Positions 1-7,494 of a stretch of 64,000 nucleotides of DNA are shown here, in pieces. The first letter of the stretch is position 1. Each line of letters starts with the position of its first letter. A program made the position numbers and the translations under genes. Source of the DNA: JBAOHV01 sp963714875 (GTDB taxonomy: Bacteria > Actinomycetota > Acidimicrobiia > Acidimicrobiales > Microtrichaceae); the NCBI GenBank assembly GCA_963714875.1, contig CAVQQI010000011.1:372001-436000 (forward strand), in the 5' to 3' direction. The notes under the pieces are model-generated. The model had not been told where the DNA came from, ran no database searches, and was given only the letters and a program-made list of their open reading frames with translations.

Positions 1-67
1 CGGTGCGCTGGCCGGCTGCGTCCTCGGTCGACATCGCTCCATCGTGGCACTGCCGAGCCTCGTCGGC

Positions 68-150
68 TGTGGATGACCTCACTCCCATCCCCCGCTCATC
101 CACCGCCGGTGCACCGTGGATCTACAGGGTTGTGGCTCTTCCGATCCACA
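68..150. promoter_or_regulatory. cluster of TGTGGAT-like 9-mers
   Basis: Four 9-mers resembling DnaA boxes (consensus TTATNCACA) lie in 83 bases: TGTGGATGA at 68-76, TCATCCACC at 96-104, CGTGGATCT at 115-123 and CGATCCACA at 142-150. Each differs from the consensus by one to three bases. They sit just upstream of a small hypothetical gene and close to a possible leftward start (ATG at 34 reading toward base 1). No dnaA, dnaN or parAB gene is visible, so an origin is not supported. They may equally be binding sites for another regulator, or chance. Confidence 0.2.
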
Positions 151-162
151 GGGCGATGCCCG

Positions 163-168
163 TACGGT
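163..168 (+). promoter_or_regulatory. -10 hexamer TACGGT, leaderless geometry
   Basis: TACGGT ends six bases before the ATG at 175. Transcription would start at or next to the start codon, giving a leaderless mRNA. The same spacing recurs before seven other genes here, which supports 175 as the start of the following gene. No convincing -35 box was found. Confidence 0.5.
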
Positions 169-174
169 CACGAC

Positions 175-435
175 ATGACCTTGGAACCCACCGCACATCT
201 CACCGGAACCGCAGCGTTCGACGTCGTGCTGGCCGACGGGAGCCACGAGGTGGTGCTCGGAGCCGACGCCTACCAGCAGGAGGCCTCCATGACGACGTTC
301 TTCCGCACCGACAACGGCCGTCAGGCCGTGGACTGCTGGTCGGTCAGGGTGGCGAGCTTCCGCACCGAGCACATCGCGGTGATCCGCCGCCACGAGGACG
401 ACGTGGCCAGGGTGCGCCATCTGCATCCGGCGTGA
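175..435 (+). CDS. hypothetical protein, 86 aa
   Basis: I do not recognise this small protein. It starts at ATG 175; the frame is open further upstream, but this ATG lies six bases after a TACGGT hexamer and the sequence before it looks non-coding (proline/histidine-rich). It is soluble, mixed acidic and basic, with no signal peptide or membrane segment. The body has short beta-prone stretches such as FDVVLADG and FRTEHIAVIRR, which suggests a compact single domain. It is followed after about 90 bases by the FAD oxidoreductase on the same strand, but nothing links the two functionally. Confidence 0.5.
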   Translation: MTLEPTAHLTGTAAFDVVLADGSHEVVLGADAYQQEASMTTFFRTDNGRQAVDCWSVRVASFRTEHIAVIRRHEDDVARVRHLHPA

Positions 436-526
436 GCGTCGGCGGGCCGGGGGTACTCCGTGATGTGGACCGTCACGCACTACTCTCGGCAGGCGGACGA
501 GACTCGTCCTGCCCACTCGAACTCGG

Positions 527-2107
527 ATGCTTGACGACACCTCCCCCACCTCCCAGTCCACCGCCGACGCTGCGACCTCCGACGATGCGCCAGCATCCGC
601 GGACCCGAACGTCATCATCATCGGTGCCGGTCCGGCGGGACTGACCGCTGCCTTCGAACTGATGAAGGCCGGACACCGCTCGACGGTGATCGAGGCCGAT
701 GACATCGTCGGCGGCATCTCGCGCTCGGTCGAGCGCGACGGCTACCGGTTCGACATCGGCGGCCACCGGTTCTTCACGAAGGTGCCCGAGGTCGAAGCGC
801 TCTGGCACGAGATCCTGCCCGACGAGGACTTCCTGCTGCGCCCTCGGATGAGCCGGATCTACTACAAGGGCAAGTACTACGACTACCCGATCAAGCCGGT
901 GAACGCGCTGCGCAACCTGGGTCCGGTCGAGGCCGTGCGATGCGTGCTGTCGTACCTGGCGGTCAAGGTGCGTCCGCCGAAGACCCAGGAGACGCTCGAG
1001 GACTACATCGTGGCCAACTACGGCCGCCGACTGTTCGACCACTTCTTCAAGACCTACAACGAGAAGGTCTGGGGCGTCCCCGCGTCGGCCATCTCCGCCG
1101 ACTGGGGTGCGCAGCGCATCAAGGGCATGTCCATCTTCGATGCCGTGTGGGAGCCGATCCGTGCACGCTTCGCCGGTCGCCGCAAGGGCTCGGCGCAGGT
1201 CACCAGCCTGATCGAGGAGTTCCAGTACCCCAAGTACGGCCCCGGCATGATGTGGGAGACCTGCACGGACAAGGTCACCGCCGAGGGCACCGAGGTGCTG
1301 ATGGAGACCAGGGTCGAGCGCATCGAGCATCGCGACGGCCGGGCGACCACGGTGCACGCCCGGGCCAAGGACGGCACGGCCCTGGAGTTCGCTGCAGATC
1401 ACGTGGTGTCGTCCATGCCGTTCCCGCAGCTGTTGCGGGCGATGGACCCGAAGCCTCCGGCCCCCGTGTTGGCGGCGGCCGACGACCTGGGCTTCCGGGA
1501 CTTCCTCACCGTTGCGCTGGTGGTGCCCGAAGCAGCCGGCTTCCCCGACAACTGGATCTACATCCACTCGCCCGACGTGAAGGTCGGTCGCATCCAGAAC
1601 TTCGGTTCCTGGTCGCCCTACCTGGTCAAGGACGGCAACACCTGCCTGGGCCTCGAGTACTTCGTGTTCGAGGGCGACGACCTGTGGGACTCCACCGACG
1701 AGGAGCTGATCGCCCGCGGCACCCGCGAGCTCGGCATCCTCAACCTGGTCGATCCCGGCAAGGTGTCCAAGGGCTACGTCGTGCGGCAGCCGAAGGCCTA
1801 CCCGGTCTACGACGACGTCTACGCCGATCGTGTTGCGGTGCTGAACGACTGGATCGCCTCCACCACCCCGAACGTGCACCCCGTGGGACGCAACGGCATG
1901 CACAAGTACAACAACCAGGACCACTCGATGCTCACCGCGATGCTGACCGTGGAGAACATCCTGGGCAAGGGTGACCACGACATCTGGACGGTCAACGTCG
2001 ATGAGGACTACCACGAGGAGTCCGGCGGCTCCGGTTCGAGCGGCACCGGCCGTGAGGCGCCGCTGCTGCCACGCGACATCGCCCGTTCCGGCTCACGTCT
2101 GGGCTGA
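527..2107 (+). CDS. FAD-dependent oxidoreductase (UDP-galactopyranose mutase / HemY-like)
   Basis: This 526-residue flavoprotein begins with a short hydrophilic tail followed by a Rossmann dinucleotide-binding motif, GAGPAG at residues 33-38. It continues with the NAD_binding_8 / amino-oxidase signature, including an acidic residue for the FAD ribose (IEADDIVGG) and the GGHRFFTK stretch found in UDP-galactopyranose-mutase-like and protoporphyrinogen-oxidase-like proteins. No signal peptide or membrane helix is seen, so it is probably cytoplasmic. Proteins of this kind are common in polysaccharide clusters, and here it opens the surface-glycan locus. Its substrate is not determined; interconversion of a nucleotide-sugar ring form is an inference from context. 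TACTCT at 481-486 is a possible -10. The gene ends convergently with the next one across a strong hairpin. Confidence 0.8.
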   Translation: MLDDTSPTSQSTADAATSDDAPASADPNVIIIGAGPAGLTAAFELMKAGHRSTVIEADDIVGGISRSVERDGYRFDIGGHRFFTKVPEVEALWHEILPDEDFLLRPRMSRIYYKGKYYDYPIKPVNALRNLGPVEAVRCVLSYLAVKVRPPKTQETLEDYIVANYGRRLFDHFFKTYNEKVWGVPASAISADWGAQRIKGMSIFDAVWEPIRARFAGRRKGSAQVTSLIEEFQYPKYGPGMMWETCTDKVTAEGTEVLMETRVERIEHRDGRATTVHARAKDGTALEFAADHVVSSMPFPQLLRAMDPKPPAPVLAAADDLGFRDFLTVALVVPEAAGFPDNWIYIHSPDVKVGRIQNFGSWSPYLVKDGNTCLGLEYFVFEGDDLWDSTDEELIARGTRELGILNLVDPGKVSKGYVVRQPKAYPVYDDVYADRVAVLNDWIASTTPNVHPVGRNGMHKYNNQDHSMLTAMLTVENILGKGDHDIWTVNVDEDYHEESGGSGSSGTGREAPLLPRDIARSGSRLG

Positions 2108-2113
2108 GGCCGC

Positions 2114-2150
2114 GTCGCCACCCGCCCGATCAGGTCGGCCGGGTGGCGAC
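2114..2150. terminator. bidirectional hairpin terminator candidate
   Basis: GTCGCCACCCG (2114-2124) pairs perfectly with CGGGTGGCGAC (2140-2150), giving an 11-bp stem with a 15-base loop. It lies between two convergent genes and its right arm overlaps the last codons of the minus-strand gene. There is no strong U-tract, as is usual in GC-rich actinobacteria. Confidence 0.65.
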
Positions 2151-3854
2151 GAGCAGCGGGACTCGACCTGCCTCGATCTGTTCCAGCTCGTCCTCGATCT
2201 CGGCGCTGCGGCTGAACATGGCGATGCGCTCGCGGTCGTTGCTCGGCGCAGGGAGCTGCTCGCGTTCGGTCCGTAGCGCCGTGCTGCGTTCCAGCTCGTC
2301 GTCGGTGAGCGGCTGGTAGGCGCCGAGCACCGTCCAGCCGTCATCGGTCAGCATGTCGTCCAGTTCGACCGGGGCGATGAGCACGAGCTGCTGCGCGGTG
2401 CGGTCCCCCCGGTGCAGCCCGATGTAGGCCCCGGACTCGTTCTCGCTGGTCACGTCGTACCCCCGGCGTTCCAGCTGCAACAGCACTGCTCTGGCCACCT
2501 CGATCGATCGGAAGTCGGGCACCGCGTCGACCGCGATCGTTCCCCGCAGTGCTTCGCTGTCGACCCGGTCGGTCAGTGCCTCGACCGTGGGCGCGTAGCT
2601 CCGGTAGGGGTTGTCCCCGCCCAACTGGCCGACGCCGGTGACGACGTTGGCCACCACGGTGACCGCCACCGCTGCGCCGAAGCCGATCCTGCGCACGGCG
2701 GCGCCACCGGCGCCGAGCAGGGCGCTCAGACCGATCGCCAGAGCGACGACGACCACGCTGCGGTTCCACACGACCAGATAGGCGAACAGGCCGTCCGAGA
2801 TCGAGGCGATGCCGAGCGTGCCGCCGACGAGTCCGGCGCCGGCCACGGCCAGACCCCGCAGGTGCAGCATGTCGCCGCGGCGGAACGCGACGATCGCGCC
2901 GGCGATCGGAACGACCAGCCAGACCGGCAGTGCCCACCCGGTCGACATGAAGTTGCTGTCGACCGTCGAGGGATCGAGCACCGAGGGGACCACGGCGAAC
3001 GCGTTCGACATCGACGCGAGCGCAGCCGAGATGCCGATGGGGTCGCCGGTGCCGCGTCGGGCGAACAGCTCGCCCAGGTTCCCCGGGTCGCCGCTGATCT
3101 GCTGCACCAGTGGCGGGAGCCAGATCACCACCGTGAGCAGGACACCGATGGCGGCCGCAGCGCCGCGGGCACCGTCCCATCGGGGGCGGCGACGACCCGC
3201 GGCAGGGACCACCGCGATGATGATCGCCGCGGCGCAGACGGCCACGACCATCGGTGCAGTGACGACGTGGCTCTGCACCAGCAGCGACCCCACGGGTACC
3301 AGCGCGATCAGGCCGGGACGCGCCCGTTGTGCAGCTGACCACCCGAGCACGACCAGCAGGCCGGATCCGATCAGCGCCACGTAGGGGTTCCACGGGCTGC
3401 GCAGCACGTCGGGAGCGGTGGTCACCAGCACTCCTGCTGCGCCGCAGAGCACCAGTATCCCTGCCAGCCGATCCATGCGTCGTGCGACCCACCAGGCGCC
3501 CAGCACGGCCGACAGCTGGCCCACCATGGCGCCCACCAGCAGCGCGGAGGAGACACCTCCGGAGATCCGATAGGGCAGCGCCAACAGGTAGAACAGCGCC
3601 GGACCCGGGTGACTCCAGCCGTAGCGCGAGTAGACGCCGGTGAGCGGCAGGTTCGACGGGACGTCGCGCACCAGCAACTCGATGAGCGCATCGTCGGACA
3701 CCGGCGTCCACCCCTGCCGCACCGCACTGACGACGGCGATGACGAACACACCGACGACGGTGAGGACCGCCAGCAACTCGCCCCAGGCCAGCACACGGTC
3801 GGCGGTGTCGACCCCCTCCTCGGTGGTCTGCTCCGCTGATGGGGTGTCGGTCAC
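2130..3854 (-). CDS. GT-C-like multi-pass membrane protein
   Basis: This 574-residue protein has about ten to twelve hydrophobic segments and a soluble C-terminal part of roughly 150 residues. After the first membrane helix it has an acidic pair (SDD at about residues 53-55), at the place where GT-C glycosyltransferases carry their catalytic acidic motif in the first outer loop. It shows no other named signature that I recognise. The start codon overlaps the stop of the upstream acyltransferase gene by four bases (ATGA), so the two are translationally coupled. The context suggests a polyprenyl-phosphate-sugar-dependent transferase or an unclassified glycan-assembly membrane protein. The membrane topology is clear, the enzymatic role is inferred. 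Confidence 0.65.
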   Translation of the reverse strand: MTDTPSAEQTTEEGVDTADRVLAWGELLAVLTVVGVFVIAVVSAVRQGWTPVSDDALIELLVRDVPSNLPLTGVYSRYGWSHPGPALFYLLALPYRISGGVSSALLVGAMVGQLSAVLGAWWVARRMDRLAGILVLCGAAGVLVTTAPDVLRSPWNPYVALIGSGLLVVLGWSAAQRARPGLIALVPVGSLLVQSHVVTAPMVVAVCAAAIIIAVVPAAGRRRPRWDGARGAAAAIGVLLTVVIWLPPLVQQISGDPGNLGELFARRGTGDPIGISAALASMSNAFAVVPSVLDPSTVDSNFMSTGWALPVWLVVPIAGAIVAFRRGDMLHLRGLAVAGAGLVGGTLGIASISDGLFAYLVVWNRSVVVVALAIGLSALLGAGGAAVRRIGFGAAVAVTVVANVVTGVGQLGGDNPYRSYAPTVEALTDRVDSEALRGTIAVDAVPDFRSIEVARAVLLQLERRGYDVTSENESGAYIGLHRGDRTAQQLVLIAPVELDDMLTDDGWTVLGAYQPLTDDELERSTALRTEREQLPAPSNDRERIAMFSRSAEIEDELEQIEAGRVPLLVATRPT

Positions 3855-5932
3855 GACTCGGGGCGTGTGGCGGTCAGCTCGGCGACCTTCTCCCGCCAGA
3901 ACTCCTCCCAGATCCGGATGGTCTCGGCGCCGAGTTGCTCCTGGTAGAGCTGGTAGGCCGAGTCCGCGGGGATGTGCACGCCGTCAGGGCGCAGCTGCTC
4001 GTCCTGGAGGCGGTCGCCGAGCAGGGCCTGCAGGTCCAGCACCCGCGCGGTCTCGGGTCGCTCTGCGGCCACCTCGCGCATGATCTCGTGCAGTCGCGCC
4101 ATACGGGCGGGGTCGCCCTTGGCCCGCTCGCCCGCGGTGCCGGCATTGGCAACCGCGTCGGTGAACTGCGGCCAGAGCACCAGCAGCACCAACGCTCCGT
4201 CCTTGCCCAGGATGTCGACCGCCTGGAGCAGTTCCGAGCGGATGAAGTCGTCGACGACCGGATCACCGATGGCGGAGTACTGACTCGCCCCGGGCAGGAG
4301 CGCATCGGTGACCTCCCACGAGCCGGTGATGAGCTGGGCGATGTTCGGTTGCTGGTCGTCGATCGCGGCAGCCCAGCGGGTCGGCCACGAGATGCACTCC
4401 TCGGTGTAGCCGAACACCTCGTCGACCCGCCGCTTCTCGAAACGGCTGACGCCGCACCCCAGCGCCGCGTCCCCGGCTGTGCCGACGAAGGTGCCCGTCT
4501 CGGCGGCGTACTGCAGCATGCCGAGTCCCATGAGCAGAGCGGTCGAGTCGCCGAACGTCGCGAGCACGGGCACCGGCGGCTCCGGTGGCGCCGCGGTGGC
4601 GGTCGGAGCCTCGGGGTCGTCGGGAACCGTCGCGGGTGCCTCGGTGGTCGAGGCCTGGCGCTCGAGCAGGGCTGTTGCATCGAGGGCGGCCTGTTCGAAG
4701 TCCAGTCGACCCTCCGGGTCAGCGGTGTTGGTGGGCAGCAACATGGCCAGCCCCGCGATGACGACGATGGCAACGGTCGCGTTGCGTGCGAAGTGCGACG
4801 ACACCGGCGAGGTTCCGCGTCGGATGGGCTGCTCGACGACGCGGTACGAGACCTCGGCGAGGGCGAGGGACAACGCGATGCCGACGCCGGCCAACAGCCA
4901 CAGCGATGCGGTGGGCCATGTCTGGCGCACCACCAGGAACAGCGGCCAGTGCAGCAGGTAGATGCCGTAGGAACGTTGGCCGAGATAGGTCAGCCCCGCC
5001 CCCGACAGCAGCCGCGGCAGCCCGCCCGCCGGTAGCGATGCCGCGGTGATGACCGTGCAGGTCAGCAGTGCGTACAGCGCGAAGCCACCCTGGTAGAGGA
5101 ACGGGGTCGACTGCTCCAGGGTGATCCACCAGTAGAGCTGCAACGCCAGCGCCGCGAGCCCGCCGAGCACCATGGCGGTGCGCAGTGCGGACGGGCCCAC
5201 GAGTCGACGGCGCACGTTGCGGTGGCTCAGCACCACGGCGAGCAACGCGCCCAGCAGCAGCTCGACGGCACGGGTGTCGGTGCCGAAGTAGATGCGGTCC
5301 TGGCTCATCTCGAACAGGAACGGCTCGGCGGCGGACATCGCCGCGAGGACCGTGAGGGCTGCGCCGAGCAGCACCTTGGATCCCCGGGTGGCCGCCCAGA
5401 GCCCTGCCAGCAGCAGCGGGAACACCAGGTAGAACTGCTCCTCGATCGCCAGGGACCAGAAGTGCAGCAGCGGCGAGGGGTCCGCGAACAGGTCGCCGTA
5501 GCTCGAACCGGCGAGGATCAGCTGCCAGTTCGCGACCTGCGCGAGCGATGCCAGCACCTCGGCGCGCAGCGCATCGAGCTGCTCCGCCGTCGCCACGAAC
5601 CAGGCGAAGAGCGTCGCGACCAGGAACAGGGTCACCAGCGACGCCGGTAGCAGACGGCGGAACCGGCGACCCCAGAACGCCCGCAGGTCGATGCTGCCCT
5701 GATCGCCCGCTTCACGCAGCAGCAGTGAGGTGATCAGGAAGCCCGACAGCGTGAAGAACGTCGAGACCCCGAGGTAGCCACCGACCATGAACCCCAGATC
5801 GGTGTGGAACAGCACCACGCCGGCGACGGCAAGGCCACGCAGGCCGTCCAGACCAGGCAGATGGGGCAGCTTGGAACCGTTGTCCCCACGGAACTCGACG
5901 AACTGGCGGCGTGCGGTGCGCGTGAGAGTCAT
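3851..5932 (-). CDS. acyltransferase 3 fused to SGNH domain (OafA-like)
   Basis: This protein of about 693 residues transfers acyl groups to surface glycans. The N-terminal acyltransferase-3 domain has the LDGLRG signature and the essential histidine at about residue 43 (VVLFHTD), followed by about ten membrane helices. A low-complexity proline/alanine linker leads to a C-terminal SGNH hydrolase-like domain with the nucleophile block FGDST near residue 459 and the Asp-x-x-His block DGVH near 649. I start at ATG 5932, although the frame stays open a further 57 bases upstream, because the conserved domain begins shortly after it. TACGTT (minus strand, 5993-5988) is a possible -10. This is one of three such fusions in the locus and is coupled to the GT-C-like gene downstream. 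The acyl donor and glycan acceptor are unknown. Confidence 0.85.
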   Translation of the reverse strand: MTLTRTARRQFVEFRGDNGSKLPHLPGLDGLRGLAVAGVVLFHTDLGFMVGGYLGVSTFFTLSGFLITSLLLREAGDQGSIDLRAFWGRRFRRLLPASLVTLFLVATLFAWFVATAEQLDALRAEVLASLAQVANWQLILAGSSYGDLFADPSPLLHFWSLAIEEQFYLVFPLLLAGLWAATRGSKVLLGAALTVLAAMSAAEPFLFEMSQDRIYFGTDTRAVELLLGALLAVVLSHRNVRRRLVGPSALRTAMVLGGLAALALQLYWWITLEQSTPFLYQGGFALYALLTCTVITAASLPAGGLPRLLSGAGLTYLGQRSYGIYLLHWPLFLVVRQTWPTASLWLLAGVGIALSLALAEVSYRVVEQPIRRGTSPVSSHFARNATVAIVVIAGLAMLLPTNTADPEGRLDFEQAALDATALLERQASTTEAPATVPDDPEAPTATAAPPEPPVPVLATFGDSTALLMGLGMLQYAAETGTFVGTAGDAALGCGVSRFEKRRVDEVFGYTEECISWPTRWAAAIDDQQPNIAQLITGSWEVTDALLPGASQYSAIGDPVVDDFIRSELLQAVDILGKDGALVLLVLWPQFTDAVANAGTAGERAKGDPARMARLHEIMREVAAERPETARVLDLQALLGDRLQDEQLRPDGVHIPADSAYQLYQEQLGAETIRIWEEFWREKVAELTATRPES

Positions 5933-6054
5933 GGGAGGACCAGGGGTGGGCGAAGCGGACGCAGCACGTCGCTGCAGGCCGCCGCGCAACGTACCACGAG
6001 CCCCTCAGGAGCCCGCGGCAGCGCCCGGGGGGACCACGGAGCGCTCTCAGGGCT

Positions 6055-6933
6055 GTGACAGACTGTCGGGACCCGTCCCGGCGATGGAGTGGCGTCATCC
6101 GAGTCCTGGTCATCATCCCTGCACTGAACGAGGCGGCCACGTTGCCCGACGTGCTCGCGACCCTCCGCAGATCGTGTCCCGACCACGACGTGGTGGTGGT
6201 CGACGACGGCTCCACCGACGCCACCGCGCAGGTTGCCCATCGAGGTGGCGCCGCGGTGTTGCGCCTGCCCTACAACCTCGGCATCGGGGGCGCGTTGCGC
6301 ACGGGGTTCCGCTACGCCGTCGAGCAGGGCTACGACGCCGCGGTGCAGGTCGACGCCGACGGCCAGCACGACCCGGCGTCGATCGACCTGCTGCTGGCCG
6401 AGTTGGCGCATGCCGACTTCGTCATCGGCAGCCGGTTCTCCGCCGGTGACGTCGGCTACCGGGTCGGACGGGTCCGACGCATCGCGATGCGGATGCTGGA
6501 GCTGACCGTGCGTCTGCTGACCGGGACCCGCTACACCGACACCAGCTCCGGGTTCCGGGCGTTCGACCGCGAGGTGCTCGAGTACTTCGCCCGCACCTAC
6601 CCCTCGGAGTACATGGAGTCGGTCGAGGCATTGGTGCAGGCGTCCTACGAGGGGTTCCGCATCGTCGAGGTCCCCATCGGCATGAACGCCCGTGCCGGCG
6701 GCGACCCCTCCACGATGCACGCCAAGCTCGCGTACCACTACTTCCGGGTCATCGTGACACTGCTCGTGCGCTCCCGTCGCCGGCCGCGGCGCGACGCCCC
6801 GGACGCAGCGGCGACCGCGGTGTCACTCGAGCCGGCGTCCGCCGAGCCCATCGGGCGCGACGCTGCCGGACCGGTGACGTCGAGCGGCACCGTCTCACCT
6901 GCTGATCCGACCAACCAGCCGGTACGGCGATGA
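6055..6933 (+). CDS. family 2 glycosyltransferase (DPM1/GtrB-like)
   Basis: This 292-residue cytoplasmic enzyme has a GT-A fold. The N-terminus reads VIIPALNEA, followed by the nucleotide-sugar-binding VVDDGSTDAT and the metal-binding block DADGQHDP at about residues 100-107. It ends with a hydrophilic, proline-rich tail and lacks the membrane anchors of GtrB. Relatives transfer a sugar from a nucleotide donor to polyprenyl phosphate, supplying donors for GT-C enzymes outside the membrane. The start is GTG 6055; no better in-frame start precedes the domain. Its stop overlaps the start of the DUF2304 gene (ATGA), a pairing often seen in polysaccharide clusters. Donor specificity cannot be read from the sequence. 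Confidence 0.85.
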   Translation: MTDCRDPSRRWSGVIRVLVIIPALNEAATLPDVLATLRRSCPDHDVVVVDDGSTDATAQVAHRGGAAVLRLPYNLGIGGALRTGFRYAVEQGYDAAVQVDADGQHDPASIDLLLAELAHADFVIGSRFSAGDVGYRVGRVRRIAMRMLELTVRLLTGTRYTDTSSGFRAFDREVLEYFARTYPSEYMESVEALVQASYEGFRIVEVPIGMNARAGGDPSTMHAKLAYHYFRVIVTLLVRSRRRPRRDAPDAAATAVSLEPASAEPIGRDAAGPVTSSGTVSPADPTNQPVRR

Positions 6934-7460
6934 CACCGTCGTTGCTGGCGGCCCAGCTCGCGGGTGAGGCCGACGGGCTCGACCAGATCGGTGAGATGTC
7001 GCCCCGGACCCACGCCGCGGTGTTCGTCGCAACGGTCGTCTGCGTGGGGTTCATCCTGCGGCTCGTGCGGCGCCACGGGTTGCGGTCGAAGTACACGTTG
7101 TTGTGGCTCTCGCTCGCGGTCGTGCTGGTCGCGCTCGGGGTGTTTCCGGGGCTGCTCGTCGCAGCCTCGCGGGTACTGGGCATCAACTACCCGCCGGCAG
7201 CGTTCCTGACGTTGGCCACCGGCTTCCTGTTCCTCATCGTGATCCAGTTCAGCTGGGAGCTGTCGCGGATCGAGGAACGCACCCGGATGCTCGCAGAGCA
7301 CGCGGCACTGCTCGGCGATGAGGTCGATCGCCTGCGCAGCGCCCTCGGCGACGACGCAGCCACATCGGGACCAGCCTCCTCCCCGACCGTGTCCGATCGG
7401 CCCGCTGCGGAGCACCAGCAACCCACGGCTCCCGGCGCCGCTCCCCCGGAACCGTCCTGA
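6930..7460 (+). CDS. DUF2304 domain membrane protein
   Basis: This 176-residue protein has three hydrophobic segments (about residues 28-48, 55-78 and 86-105), a conserved SKYTLLWL stretch after the first one, and a coiled, charged tail (IEERTRMLAEH) followed by a disordered proline-rich end. This matches the small DUF2304 family, whose members sit next to GT2 polyprenyl-phosphate glycosyltransferases and are thought to assist or anchor them. Its start overlaps the upstream GT2 stop by four bases. Since that GT2 has no membrane helices of its own, this protein may tether it; that is inference. Confidence 0.8.
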   Translation: MTPSLLAAQLAGEADGLDQIGEMSPRTHAAVFVATVVCVGFILRLVRRHGLRSKYTLLWLSLAVVLVALGVFPGLLVAASRVLGINYPPAAFLTLATGFLFLIVIQFSWELSRIEERTRMLAEHAALLGDEVDRLRSALGDDAATSGPASSPTVSDRPAAEHQQPTAPGAAPPEPS

Positions 7461-7494
7461 TCCGGATCTCCGACCCCGCCGCCACCCGGTACCC

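Noticed and set aside
1..34. Possible leftward gene start (ATG at 34 on the minus strand)
   Set aside because: Only 11 codons are visible before the edge; too short to support a gene.
473..2014. Open frame of about 510 codons opposite the FAD oxidoreductase
   Set aside because: Its composition is valine/histidine-rich shadow, while the plus strand has perfect flavoprotein motifs.
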